Of a stretch of DNA of 64,000 bases, positions 10,912 to 22,204 are shown piece after piece. The translations under genes and the position numbers were made by a program. This DNA comes from Bryoerythrophyllum caledonicum (Eukaryota > Streptophyta > Bryopsida > Pottiales > Pottiaceae). The stretch spans positions 12,664,291 to 12,728,290 of the forward strand of contig OZ020515.1 of assembly GCA_963971425.1 (NCBI GenBank). Reading direction: 5' to 3'. Within the stretch, counting starts at the first letter, position 1. Each line of letters opens with the position of its first letter. The notes below the pieces were generated by a model. It did no database searches. It had not been told where the DNA came from and saw only the letters and a program-made list of their open reading frames with translations.

Positions 10912-13549
10912 GCCACTTGTTTCAGTTCTAAAATTCTAGTCTTCGAAGATCTAGATTTTTTCGAGGTGATATTTCATCAGGAAATCCCAAGACAACTGTT
11001 CCCATATTACATCCACATGTACTAGAGTACGTTTCGATATAAAAGGCGAACATGGATGATATGTACACCAAGTCATACACGCTTTATATGACATAACTGT
11101 CATATCGTACACGTAGATTTTGTTTTAGAACATTGTATATATGATGATGTTATATGATGTCTGTACTTATAAAAATTGATATAGAATAAGTATAGAAAAG
11201 AAGATTATATACAAAAATTATGTAAAATCTATATGTATTACTTTTTGATATTGAAGTTGTATATAAATGATATATTTAAAAATCCATATAATTGTTATGT
11301 GGCAATAATGTCATACTATAAATGTATGTATTGATATAGTGCACCTAGGCCGTGGTGCATTTTTAATACTTGTATTTGATAACAAAAAATGATCTATTCT
11401 CCACAAAATTAGGAATTACTTCAAATCCTCTTGTAATGGTTGCTACATCCACCACTACGTACGATATACCATGTTGCCACGAGACGTGGTGTCAAGGGCC
11501 TCTCTACATCATAATGTTTTAGCATAGACTAGCAGTTGGCGCTTGCTTTGCAACGCATTAGAATGTAGTTTTTATATCACAAAATATAAAAAAGAAAGGT
11601 AACAACAATCTACATAAAATATAAATATGTCTTTGAAACCTAATATGCATGAGTTTTAATAATGTAATAGAATAGAATAGAAAAAAATAAATTAGATTTT
11701 AGATTTTTTGCATTTTAACATGGAATTTCAAAAATGTTATGAACGTCAAATTTGTAATCAAGAGTTTCAAATTTATTTTGGATAAGCACAAATTGCCACA
11801 CACAAATGCAAATTTCACACACCCACAAACTCAACTTGTAATTACAATCTCAATTTCACATATCCACAAACTCAATTTGCAATTACAATCTCAAAACTTG
11901 CAATCTCACCTCAAAACTTGTAATTTCAATCTCCACAACTCGAATATGCAATTTTGCAACTCCAACTTTGTATGCCAACCTCCAAGATCACAACTCCAAC
12001 TTCACAACTTTTTTACTTCAAGTTTACAACTCATAATTTACAATTCAATCTTTTAGAGTTCAATTAAAAAGATATTTGAACGTCAAATTTGTAATCAAGA
12101 GCACGAATTGCAACACACAAATGCAAATTTGTCACACCCAAAAACTCAAGCTAATGCTTTGCAAGGCATGATTCCAACTACTTTAATGTAGTTTTTAATA
12201 TTACAAACTATATTTTAAAAAAGTAACATGATTCACTGTGCGGTTGGCTGCGCAATTAACTGCGCGGTTGACTGCACCATTCCTATAGTTCACCGCACGG
12301 TTGATTGCGCGATTGATCGCTGCGTGGTTCACTGCGCGGATTATGATTTTAGTAGTATGATTAGTTTGTTACCGATCTACGAGTTTTAGGACGTGCGGCG
12401 TCGCACCGCATTCATCCGTGGATGATTTCCATCCACTTAGGGTTGTGTATGTGTATGAATAGCGCCGCATACGTCCTTGACTTGACGTCTTTATCATGTC
12501 AAGCTTTGTGAGTGACTTAGAGAGTGTTTAGTGATTACTTTTGCTTGTAAGTGATTGTTTATCATCGGTAAAGGTTCCGCATTCATTTATACTACTTGCA
12601 CTCCTTGATTCTTCCTTTGCAGAGTGTGAGACACTTGACTACTCTTATGATTTACTAGTTATTCACTTGACAAAAATCCTCTCACATTCTTCTTTTTAGT
12701 TCTAGAATTTGAACTTGGGTGAGTTTAGTAAAAACTTAGGTGCTTAGATTGATGTTGTAGAGTGCCTCAAAATGGAGCCAACGCAACAAATGGCGCCCAA
12801 ATCAGATAATTTTTGAGCAAGATGTGAGCGGCACAAGAATTGGAAGAAGAAGAATAGCTATTGGAACTGATTTTGCAATTTTTTATTCACTACGCCGTTA
12901 TCATCCACATAAAAATTTCACCCGCGATCAATTTTCATCATTTCTTGCAAATTCATCTACTGTGGGTAGTTTTTATCCACTGTGATTAAAACTGTAATAT
13001 GGGCAGAATTCATTAACTGTAAGTTAATATCTCGCAAAATATATATATATATTTTAATACAACTTTAGATTTCAGCTCTCCATAGGGATTTTTACCTATT
13101 GAGAAGGAAAAATTTTAGTGGAATTTTTTTTTTTCAAGAACCACATTTTTGAGTGTTATCAAAAAGAATAAGTGTCTAAACTTTGGAGGTATGTAACTAG
13201 GGCAATTTAACTCATTTTTGAGTGAAACTTGTGCCTGCATTATCTCCAGAGAGGACCCGATTTTGATTTCTGGAATCTTGTGCGGTACCCCTCCGTGTTG
13301 CGGGCTTGTTGCTAGTGTTTACCGGTGGCCCAATTTCCGTGCTGTGCCAAATTGTGATAGGGTATCATAGGGGTGAAGCCAGGTTCCTGGCTAGCAAGAC
13401 CTTTTTATGTGAGGGGTTGTGTTTGGACTTGTGCTAGCCGGAGGTGATGATTGGTGAATTACAAAGTTTGGTGGTTTTCTAGGTGCATGTTGCTTGTTCG
13501 TATTTTTTCCTTTTGATAGTACCCGTAGATAGATTCCGTGCTGGTTTTT
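10912..13549. repeat. AT-rich repeat region 5' of the retrotransposon
   Basis: No gene recognised. A block starting GAACGTCAAATTTGTAATC at about 11741 recurs at about 12078 (spacing near 338 bp), both followed by CA-rich text such as ACACACAAATGCAAATTT. A second pair sharing GCTTTGCAA and AATGTAGTTTTTA lies at about 11535-11605 and 12155-12225. At 12235-12345 there is a run of loosely repeated TGCGCGGTTGACTGC motifs. From about 12440 onward the sequence could include the 5' LTR and leader of the downstream element. Two weak primer-binding-like sites occur, TGGCGCCCAAATCAG at about 12793 and TAGGGTATCATAGG at about 13358. I could not match a 3' LTR to this region. Confidence 0.5.
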
Positions 13550-14599
13550 ATTTATGGTGAGTACCCGTAGTCGGTATCACTGCTCCCCTCAGCAGACCCG
13601 CCCAGAGAGTGCTTCTACCGCACACATTGGGCCAGGGTCGGATACCAACGAGGCTTTTGAATGTGTTTCGGCGTTGGATATCAATCGTTGGCTTTAGGTT
13701 TGGGACGTGGGCATGTTTGACGACATGGAAGACGATCTCCGTCATATTGTACGAGATAGGTTCTCAAGACAAGGCTGAGGATATCTCTCTATCCGATTGA
13801 CGGCTCTGATTCCAAACTTGGATGAACAAGAAGCGTCAGCGGAGGCCATCGTTTAAGGACTGGTATGCGTTTGAGCACTTACCCCAACATTTCGAGTTGC
13901 ACGCCCTTCAGACATACGGAAGGTGGGCTACGCAACACGAGGCAAAGGTACGCGGCACGTCCCATTTAGGAGTACTGGCTCCGGCGTGAGGAGTTGGTTA
14001 CTACGCTCAAGGAGAGTGCGGTTGCCGAACTCTCGACTTCCAACAAGGAGCTCAAGGTGGAAGTGGGTTTTTTCGGTGGGAACTCCAAAGGCAAGGGTGT
14101 TGCCATTGTAGGCGAACGGGTTGACATGGGGGCCATGTCCCATTTGGCAGTAGCCGTGCGTGTGGCATTGATGGCGGATGGCAATTTGCCAACCTTTGAT
14201 CCTCTAGCACAGTTCATGGCACATTTGGAGGTGGAGTACTAGGGCTTCAGGTGTGGTCACATGTAGCGCATCTAGGATTTTTGTCGGCAGAAGGAAAATA
14301 CCTCTCGCACTATGTATACCCGATTGGTACAATTATGAGCAGAGGCCGGTGATGGGTTTACGGAGCGCCAGCACATGAAGGTCTTCAACTTCAAGGTAGA
14401 TAAGCGGATGGTGGAGTTGAGGAGCCCGCATCTTCTTTTTTGGTATCACGGGAACTCCACTTTGGCGCAGACGTTTGTTGAGGTACATGCGTTTGATAGA
14501 GCGTTCAGCGTAGGCGAGGCCATAGATTTGGTCACGTCATTGTTGGAGGCTCCCAAGCCCAAGAAACTTCCTACAGCTACTGGTAGCTTGGCGGAGGCA

Positions 14600-14830
14600 C
14601 AATTTGAAAAGATTGTGCATTTGTTGGGCTTGTGGAAAGGCGGGTCACATCAATGGATACCTCAATTGCTCCAAGAAAGAAGGGGCAAGTATGGTGAAGG
14701 CAAAGCCTAAGATCGAGGCGGCCAAGCCTGTAGAGAAGGTAGGAGGCAAGGAGATGAAGACCATGACATATTCTCATTGTGGCAAGGTTGGCCACAATGA
14801 TAAGAATTGCTATTTTTTTCACGCGGAGAA
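14600..14830 (+). pseudogene. Retrotransposon gag zinc-knuckle region
   Basis: Two CCHC-like knuckles are visible. The first reads CWACGKAGHINGYLNC (about 14616-14672) with an enlarged H-to-C spacing. The second reads YSHCGKVGHNDKNC (about 14768-14812), with the first cysteine changed to Tyr. A basic, lysine-rich linker separates them, in a different reading frame. This is the nucleic-acid-binding end of a gag protein. Sequence from about 13800 to 14550 upstream is probably the rest of gag, broken by stops. Confidence 0.65.
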
Positions 14831-15119
14831 GCGCCCAGGGTCTTCGACTGTTGAATCGGATGTGGTGAAGGCACTTGAAGCCAAACTCGAGGAGCTGAAG
14901 ACACAAATGAGCGCGTTGGCCTCTTTGGAACAAGTGACAAACACATGATCTTTGGTGAGAGGTCAGGGCTCATCTTCAGCCCTAGATTGTTACTTGAATG
15001 ACACTTAGAGGAGGTGGTGGCAGGAGTTACCACTCGTGCTCAGTCTGCCGCACAAGCGGTGGCATCTTCACCCTTTGTGCCGGTTACTTGTGGCCGTCCA
15101 CGCCACATGGGTTTGCCGG

Positions 15120-15548
15120 ACACCTAAAGGGCACGGAGAAGGCCATGGGTTATACCCAACATCCGTTGCAGTTGATGTTTGGCATGGAATATGGTCCAAT
15201 ATTCTCATACGTATCTCTACAAGGCGTTGTGGTTGGTGCCACAAACTATGACATTCAGGTGGTTCAGCAAGCGCTTTATCTACTCGATTTTTGGGTGGAA
15301 AACTCGATTAGGCTTGGGTGGTCTACCAATGATGGTAGAAATGAGCATATTCCGGTTGTCTTTGCACCTAGTGCGGTGACTTCCAAGGCAAATGCCAACA
15401 TTGGGTGTAGTGCCTTGGCATCCAATTTGCCAAATTGTTCTATGCTTTTGGAGGAGACATATGCTTTTATGTCGGAGGTAGCGGAATCACGTGAGCACAA
15501 ATTAGTGGAGATCCCTGCACGTCATTGCAAGGTTCAAGGTCCTCCTTA
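15120..15548 (+). pseudogene. Putative retropepsin (protease) region of the retrotransposon
   Basis: The open frame contains LQLMFGMEYGPI, then NYDIQVVQQALYLLDF, resembling the C-terminal half of Ty3-type aspartic proteases (NYD.LLGQQ.LYPLGF pattern). Its position between gag and the methyltransferase supports this. The catalytic DSG/DTG triad is not visible in this frame, so the assignment rests on context and this partial motif. Confidence 0.4.
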
Positions 15549-15654
15549 AGGGACCCAATTGAAGCTCACACGTTGCAGTTAAGAGATTGTCGACACTCTT
15601 GATGTTCCACAGTTCTCAATGGACTTTTCCACTCTGTTGGTAATTTGTACTATT

Positions 15655-16560
15655 CAGTGGCAACCATTGGATGAGAGTAATACCCTTGTGGAGCTATTTG
15701 CTGGTATGGGAACGGGGCTTGCGGTTGTGTTGGAGGCTGGGCTGAAGGTATGTCGGTACATCGACGTGGATAGTGGCTCTGTAGCCAACCGTGCTGCTCA
15801 CCATCACATTCAACATCTTTTGGCGTTGTATCCGAAGCAGTTACCACCTTTTGCCATTCGGGGATGTTTTGGCAAACTCCTACAAGATGTGACATTGAAC
15901 AGTGAGGATAATCTGCACCGGTTAGGTCACGTGGACTTAGTGATTGCCGGTTGGCCTTGCCAAGGCCATTCACGGGCGGGCAGTACAGACGGGTTTTGGA
16001 TGATCCGGGGTCGGTGCTCTTTGCGGATTTGCATAGGTTCCTTCAGTGGTGGATTCCCCACCAATCGACGGCACCAGGGTACATTTTTTGGAATGTACCT
16101 CCATTGGGGATTTGAACCAACATGGCATCATCGGCAACACTCACCTTTGGACTTGCTCAAGTGCAACGGCCCATGCGCCGTGAGGTCGATGACATCTTGG
16201 ACGACCACCGTGTTTTCATGGAGGTTACCAAGGATGATGAGCCACCATTGGCGGTTGTGAACTGCGTTGGTTTCACTCGGGGGGCATTTCCCACGTTGAT
16301 GTGCTACTCGGGGTCTTTTGCCTTCATGACACGCAGACCAAGCATGGTTTGAGATTCTACTTCCTAAACTTACAATGAGCCTTTTGCCGATGCGAGGGAG
16401 CGGGCAATGGGCTTTTTGACAAGCACCACCGCGGCACCAAATCTCTTTGAGGGCCAACGTCGTTATTTGTTGGGTCAAGCCATTGACCTAAACACTCTTG
16501 TTTGGGTTTGTAGCCTTCGTTTTGCCGTTCAACGCCGTTTGAGTGACCATCGACACGTGT
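15655..16560 (+). pseudogene. DNA (cytosine-5) methyltransferase domain inside the retrotransposon
   Basis: About 300 residues spread over several frames show the C5-methylase motif series. Motif I (AdoMet binding) is LVELFAGMGTGLAVVLEAG at about 15685-15740. Motif IV with the nucleophile is VIAGWPCQGHS, with the Cys codon at 15958-15960. Motif VI is IFWNVPPLG at about 16084-16110, where the usual Glu of ENV is Trp. A QRPMRRE stretch at about 16155-16180 is reminiscent of motif VIII (QxRxR). Motifs IX-X are GFLTSTTAAP and RRYLLGQAIDLNTLVW at about 16410-16506. The domain lies between protease-like sequence and RT with no gap, so it appears to be an integral part of pol and not a separate host gene. 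Frameshifts after motif IV and the ENV change mean this copy is inactive. Confidence 0.8.
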
Positions 16561-17079
16561 TGGGGATAGATTCCGATAGTCAAGGGGTAGCGATGCCACA
16601 TCTCACAGAGATTGAGAATGCGGAACTGCTTTTTTGTTTGAAGAGGCATGCAGCTGGGGAGCTTCGTGCTCAACGTGCCTTTGCAACCTTGGCCAAGGAC
16701 TTTGGTTGAGAGGATGCCCATGATATCTTTTCTTGATTTTAGCACCTCCATATGGGATTTTCTGTGGATCCCGTGAGTGAGGAGTCTAGGGGCATGAATG
16801 CCCTTTCTGGTACAAAATAGCAATCACCAGTTGTGCCGGTACATGGTGAGTCTTCTACGGTGGAGATGGAGAACACGAAGTTTGATGATGGCCTTTGGAT
16901 TTAGGGCCACATCTTACCGGTGCTGAGGCACGAAGAGTACGAGCATTTATACGTTTGCATTGCAGCCGTTTTGCCTTTAGACTCCATGATTTGGAGGGCT
17001 ATAAAGGCAAGGCCATTCACATTCAGTTGGAAGATGACCAACCAATCTTTCGATGATTATACAAGCTCAGTCTTTCAAA

Positions 17080-17700
17080 GAAAGTGGAGGTCCAGATTTG
17101 TTGTCAGGAGTTATTGGCCGTGAGCTTGATTGAGCTCTCCAAGGACGAGTTCGCTTGTGCTACGGTTATGCCATCGAAGAAGGATATCTTTGGTAACTAC
17201 ACAGAGAAGCGGATGTGTGGAGATTATTGGCTGCTCAATCGTAAGACCAAGTTAGCTTGGTATTACATGCCGACGCCAAAGGAGTTATTTGATTTGGTGG
17301 GCCACACTAGAGTATTTAGTACTCTAGATTTGTGGTCTAGTTACCACCAGTTACCATTGATGGTGGATGACTGAGTGAAGAGTACATTCTGGAGAGTTGA
17401 TCAAGATGGGAGAGATCAACTTTATCATTGAACGTTTCTCCCATTTGGCCTCAAGAACGCACCGACTGAGTTTTCGAGGGTGATGGACCAGGTGTTGACC
17501 GGTTTATTGTTGCCCGATGCTACATTGGTGATGTTATCATTTTTAGTAGGAGCCCACACGAGCATGTGAGGCATCTTTAGTCGGTGTTCAAGAGGTTACG
17601 ATAGTGGAGATTGTGCTTGCACCATGGCAAGTGCAAGTTTTTCTATGATCAATTTCCATATTTGGAGCATATGATTGTTCCGGGGGATCTTGGCCTATAA
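17080..17700 (+). pseudogene. Reverse transcriptase domain of the retrotransposon
   Basis: Typical Ty3 RT text: RMCGDYWLLNRKTK, YMPTPKELFDLV, VFSTLDLWSSYHQLPL and FLPFGLKNAPTEFSRVMDQVL. In the catalytic YxDD box the sequence at 17521-17532 reads YIGD, so one catalytic aspartate is lost. A stop at about 17372 and frameshifts before and after the box break the frame. Confidence 0.85.
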
Positions 17701-17744
17701 CAAGCCAAGATGGATATGTTGCAAAAGAATCTTGCCCCAACTGA

Positions 17745-18340
17745 ATCACGTGTCACTGCTTCAAGCTTTTCTTGGCTTGACATATTACTATCGCCCATTT
17801 GTCACGAACTTTAGTTTGATTGCTAAGCCGTTGACTATCCTTATGGACAAGGATCAGCCATGGACTTGAGGATGGGAACAACAGCTGGCATTTGCTACTT
17901 TGAAGATGAAGCTCAGTTCAGTGCCTGTGCTGCGGCATCTGTATGGTACACAACCCTTTCGGTTGCACACATGATGGAGTGTTGTGGGATTGGAGGTTGT
18001 GTTGCCTCAAAAGGATGATGAGGGACGAGAGTACGTTGTGGTGTTTGCTTCTAGAAGCAACAACAACACAAAGTCCAACTATTTGTCCTATGAAGGGAAG
18101 CTTTGGCCACGGTTTGGGCCATAGCCCATTTTAGGCCCTATTTGTATGGACAACGTTTTACGTTGGTGACCGACCATCAGCCTTTGAAGTGGTTCATGGA
18201 GTCTGACAAGCTTACTGAAAAGCTCGCCATGTGGGCTTTGTTTCTTTAGAATTATGACCTTGAGGTTGTACATCGGGTTGACATCATGAACTTGGATGCG
18301 GATGGTCTATCTTGCAATCCGAGTCCTTCGGAGGAGGATT
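17745..18340 (+). pseudogene. RNase H domain of the retrotransposon
   Basis: It begins with the RT connection segment LQAFLGLTYYYRPFVTNFSL and continues through broken frames with NNNTKSNYLSYEGK, a TLVTDHQPLKW equivalent at about 18155-18195 and the HRVDIMNLDADGLS end at about 18270-18310. This matches the RNase H of Ty3-type elements. At least three in-frame stops or shifts are present. Confidence 0.75.
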
Positions 18341-18689
18341 TGACTAGTGCTAGGTGGCATGGGGACTGTGACAGGGAGTCAGTCTCGGGGTGGCATGAAG
18401 CGGCTTACCTCATGTTGATGTCTGGCTCTGCATCGACAATGCTTGATTTGGCAACGGATGAGAAACTGGATAGGACCCAAGTTGTTAGCAATGTGTGGGA
18501 AGACGGTCCAGTCTTGGACAAGCTACAACATGGGACACTTCCCCCAACTCTATCTGCTATGGATCATGATAGAGTTGGGCACCAAGTAGCAAGGTTCCGT
18601 TGGGAGAATGGACTTCTTATTTTTGTGAGGCCAGATGGGACTAGGTACATAGTGCTGAGGCGAAATCAAAGGGCTTCGTTAGTACGGTA

Positions 18690-19630
18690 AGTACACGAAG
18701 ACCTAGGACATTTTGGTGTGCGACGGACTCATTCAATGTTGCACAGTCAGTACTGGTGGACCAACATGTATCAGCAGGTTACCACGTATGTTTCTCGGTG
18801 TGAAGTATGTGATCGAGTTAGATCCAGCTTCAACACCTTGTCACCACTACTGCAGCCTTTGCTCATTATGGCGCTAGGATACAGGTGGTCTTTGGACTTT
18901 GTTGGTCCACTTGTCGTGACTCCACGCGGAGCTAAATATGTCTTGGTGAATCGTGATGGTGGAGCATTTCAGCAAGTGGATTTGAGCTCGTGGCTCTTCC
19001 GTAGAACTCTTTGGAGTTGGCGGCCATGGCATTTCTTGACCGGGTGTTGGCTCATTTTGGAGCCCTAGTTGAGGTTTTGACTGACTTGTGCATGATTTCC
19101 TTTGGGCTTTTGAAGCTTTGTGTACCAAGGCTTTGATTGACCATCGTACCACTTCTCGGGATCTCCCGGAAGGAGACGGTTTGGCGGAGCGTCTGCTACA
19201 GACTGTGAAGCGAAGCCTAAAGAAGTATGGATTATTTTAGGGTGGCCATTGTGATTAGGATCTAATGATACCATGGATCGCCATGGGGTATCGGTTTAGC
19301 CGGGAGGCTTTACTGGCTACTTTCAGTTTATATCAGTTGTGGTATGGGTGGGAGCCAATTTTACCGAGTTTCGTTCGGAAAAAGTTGGCTCCAGTTGTTG
19401 ATTTGGACAATGCAGAGGTGTAGGCCCAATGTCTACGGAATCGAGCGGAATTCTTCAAGCGGACCATGCCTATGGCAATGGAGAACTTGTCCATTGCTCA
19501 GCACTGTGACACCTTACGGTACACTCGTATTTGTAGTGGTGCCTACCGACCTTAACTGCAAGGTTTATCTACGGGGGATTATGTTTATCTGTAGCGTGAG
19601 ATGCCTACGACGTTGGACGTTAAGGCATGG
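18690..19630 (+). pseudogene. Integrase domain of the retrotransposon
   Basis: The HHCC zinc-binding region is HEDLGHFGVRRTHSML followed by CEVCDRV (about 18693-18815). The DDE core starts at WSLDFVGPLVVTP (about 18890-18925) and continues, frame-broken, to DHRTTSRDLPEGDGLAERL (about 19138-19190), where plant Ty3 integrases carry the HPEADGLAER motif. A C-terminal segment (KLAPVVDLDNAEV, RAEFFKRTMPMAME) follows to about 19630. Confidence 0.8.
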
Positions 19631-19779
19631 CGCACTATTCTCTATGTGAAGGATGTGTTGCCCAGTGGCATCTTGTTGCTGGAAGGCAAGGATGGCTGGG
19701 AGTGTTGGGAGCACTCTAAGAATTGTGCTCCATGCCATTTATCCATTGATGACTCCGTTCATCCGGAGTTGGCGTTTGT

Positions 19780-19935
19780 GCCGGATGGCCTTCCGTGTTT
19801 TGTGTGGTGAGAAGAAGGGCGCGGCTACCATGTTTTTTTTGTGGCCATTGCAAGCGCGATTGGCATATGGCTTGCTTGACGTCGCCTCTTTCTACTTTAC
19901 CATCCGGAGATTGGACTTATTGTCCTTGTTGGAGG
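19780..19935 (+). pseudogene. PHD-like zinc finger at the end of the polyprotein
   Basis: Read across two 1-base frame changes, the sequence gives LCGEKKGAATMFFL, then CGHCKRDWHMACL, then GDWTYCPCW. This fits the spacing of a PHD finger (Cys pairs, then His-x2-Cys within WHMAC, then a final Cys pair). PHD fingers bind histone tails, so in a Ty3 integrase it could act like the chromodomain of chromoviruses in target-site choice. That role is an inference. Confidence 0.5.
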
Positions 19936-19960
19936 TCTTTGAGCCACGTTTCACTTGATG

Positions 19961-20379
19961 GAACGGCTTGAATTCCTTGTGGACTTCTCACTATGCGGTG
20001 TGTTGCCATCTAGTTGGAATTCCTCGTTTTAATTCAAGGATAGGCAACGTGAAGATTGACCAAGGAATTGGCAACAAAGTTGCAGAAGGCAATTAAAGAT
20101 GGGGCTCACATTGCACCCGGCCTACCCTCTCTTTGTTACTTCTCTATATGCTTATTGATTCGACAACGAGCAATCCCTTCAATTGGATGCGTACAGTTGT
20201 TGCAGCAACATCACTGTGGCGTTTAGTCTTATTTGTGTTGTTTGGTCCTAGCTAGATAGAGGGTCTCTTTATTTGCTAGGGGGGGCACTTAAGGGTGTAC
20301 TATGTATTTTTATTTTAGTGTATGTTTTTTTATTTATTTGATGTTGGTTGGGACTCTCGATCTATTGTGATTATCAATC
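19961..20379. other. 3' flank of the retrotransposon
   Basis: Non-coding sequence that includes the candidate polypurine tract at about 20275-20288. If that is real, a 3' LTR should begin just after it, but no matching 5' copy was found by eye. Confidence 0.35.
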
Positions 20380-21060
20380 TTTCTTTACTCGACAATGTTC
20401 CTCTTTCCATCAAAGAAGTGGATACTCCAAAACATCATGGATCTCTACAAAATGATATAAATGTAAAAGAGCTAATTATTTTTCAATGCTCTCATTCTTC
20501 GTGGTTGTACATTGACATTTAAAAGACAGTCGCACTTGCCCATACATCTCCACTTGGCCATTTGCAACACTTTGGTCCACTTCATAAATAATAGAATTGT
20601 TGCACTTCTTCCAATGAAATAGTGGAGATAATTAAATCAACATTGTTTCACCTCCATATTCTGATTCTATATTTGGAGGTAGACCAAGAGTGCTGTATAT
20701 TTGCATAGCCAACATCACAAACAAATAGTGTAACAATTTGATTATCACTACATCTTATGTCATAGTGTATATAATAAGCCTTCTATCTTCAATTATGTAT
20801 TTGAGAACTAAACACATATCCGCACTCAATGAAACCCATGTAGTGTTATAAATGCATCAAGAGGACAAATGAAATCCACTCCAATCTCTGGTTAGGCCCT
20901 CAAAATTTGTTGAGCTCTTGATAATTCCAAATTTTCTACCTCACTTATCGCAATTGAGTTATCAACAATATTGAATTGGCTTCTTTAAGTTCCTTGGAAA
21001 CCACTCATTATACATAAGCCATACTCCGTTGCCTGCATGCATTTCATGTAACCAAAGTGT
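20380..21060 (-). mobile_element. Possible degenerate integrase fragment
   Basis: On minus, IGVDFICPL (about 20885-20860) resembles the start of a Ty3 integrase core, and VANGQVEM (about 20565-20545) resembles its HPQANGQVE motif. Stops interrupt every frame. This would be a second, older retrotransposon in the opposite orientation. The evidence is weak. Confidence 0.3.
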
Positions 21061-21789
21061 TAGTGAACTACGAGTCTCATTACTTCAATCAATCTTCATC
21101 TATAAATCCATACTACATCTACTTGTATATCAACTACAAAAATGAATGGTTCAATCATGCATACCTCAGTAAAAAAGAACTTTATTTCTCTGACTCTTCA
21201 AAACCCTCTTTCCCAAAGTTTTCTTTCCTCAACGATTGAAGTCTTCTATTATGTTTCACAATGAAGCTTCTCAAATCCTTTTTGTTACTAGCTCCATAAG
21301 TCGTCTTCATCAATGAACAATATTGTTCCCATCCATGTGGATTTTTGTGATATTATTAATCCTTGCAAGTCTGAGAAGCCACACTTGGATTGCAACATGA
21401 TTTGACCTACAAGGTGTAAGAATTGATCAATACAATAGAGTTTTCTTTAGAGTGCTACCTAAAGGAGAAAGCCAGTAGGAACATGATGCCAGACATGACA
21501 ATTTTTTTTATGCACGAGGATAGACTTCCAAAAATCTCATACTACTTTTTGTTTGCATCAATGAGATGCATGGCAATCAATGCTCTTGGGCCCTACCCCA
21601 TACAAGCTAAAGCTCCTCTGTAGTAACCCAAGTTCCCAAAAAGTTGACCAGTGGTCCTCCACACCTTTCCCAAACCAAGTCACCATAACCATGTGGTCCC
21701 ATTTACTAACATAAGACCCTAAGATTTGGGGTGACAAATGACGATTCAAATTCACATCACAATTGCACCTACTACATGTTTGAGAAATT
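21061..21789. other. AT-rich region without recognised genes
   Basis: Several short open frames on both strands, none with recognisable content. Probably decayed transposon or non-coding DNA. Confidence 0.4.
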
Positions 21790-21824
21790 GCAAAATGGTC
21801 ATGTATCCTACATCTACCGTGTTG

Positions 21825-22160
21825 TATTTGAACATGATTAAGTTTAGATATTGGAATGACCTCCAAATGAAAGAGTATTAGTTGAAGAATTTTCAATTCA
21901 ATGGTGTATGTTTTGCTAAATTTGAAACACAATATTTGTATTCTCAGAGTAAAATACATAACCGTACAATATGTGGTCCCGAACAGACCTTTAACCAAGT
22001 TAAATGTCAGAAGGTACCACTGGTGGCCACAATATTCTACATGTATGGTGTCATATTTGAGCATGATAAGGTTCACATATTGAAATGACCTCCAAATGAA
22101 ACATGTTAGTTAAAGAATCTTCAACCCAAAGGTGTAAGTCTTCCTTAAATTTAATATTTT
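21825..22160. repeat. Direct repeat pair about 210 bp apart
   Basis: Two imperfect copies of about 110 bp share ATTTGAACATGATTAAGTT / ATTTGAGCATGATAAGGTT, ATGACCTCCAAATGAAA and TTAGTTGAAGAATTTTCAA / TTAGTTAAAGAATCTTCAA, starting near 21830 and 22040. They form most of a 172-codon open frame on minus (21558-22076), which therefore looks like repeat DNA and not a gene. Confidence 0.65.
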
Positions 22161-22204
22161 AAATTTCAGATACTGATATCTTGAGAGTTTTCTATACAAG
22201 ATGC

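Larger units (their letters stand above)
13550..19960 (+). mobile_element. Decayed Ty3-type LTR retrotransposon with C5-methyltransferase and PHD-like domains
   Basis: Domains occur in the order gag with zinc knuckles, protease-like, DNA (cytosine-5) methyltransferase, reverse transcriptase, RNase H, integrase and PHD-like finger, all on plus. RT-RNaseH before integrase is the Ty3 (Metaviridae) order. Many frameshifts and stops interrupt the coding sequence, so this is a dead copy. A purine-rich GCTAGGGGGGGCAC at about 20275-20288 could be the polypurine tract. The LTRs were not resolved, so the true ends are unknown. From memory and unverified, retrotransposons that have acquired C5-methyltransferases have been reported in charophyte algae and dinoflagellates. 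The domains are described separately below. Confidence 0.85.

Noticed and set aside
12440..13355. Candidate 5' LTR of the retrotransposon
   Set aside because: Only a short similarity (ACTTAGGGTTGTGTATG versus ACTTAAGGGTGTACTATG near 20285) was found, with no continuing match, so no LTR pair is reported.
21558..22076. 172-codon minus-strand open frame
   Set aside because: It is mostly the imperfect direct repeat listed at 21825-22160, with no recognisable domain.
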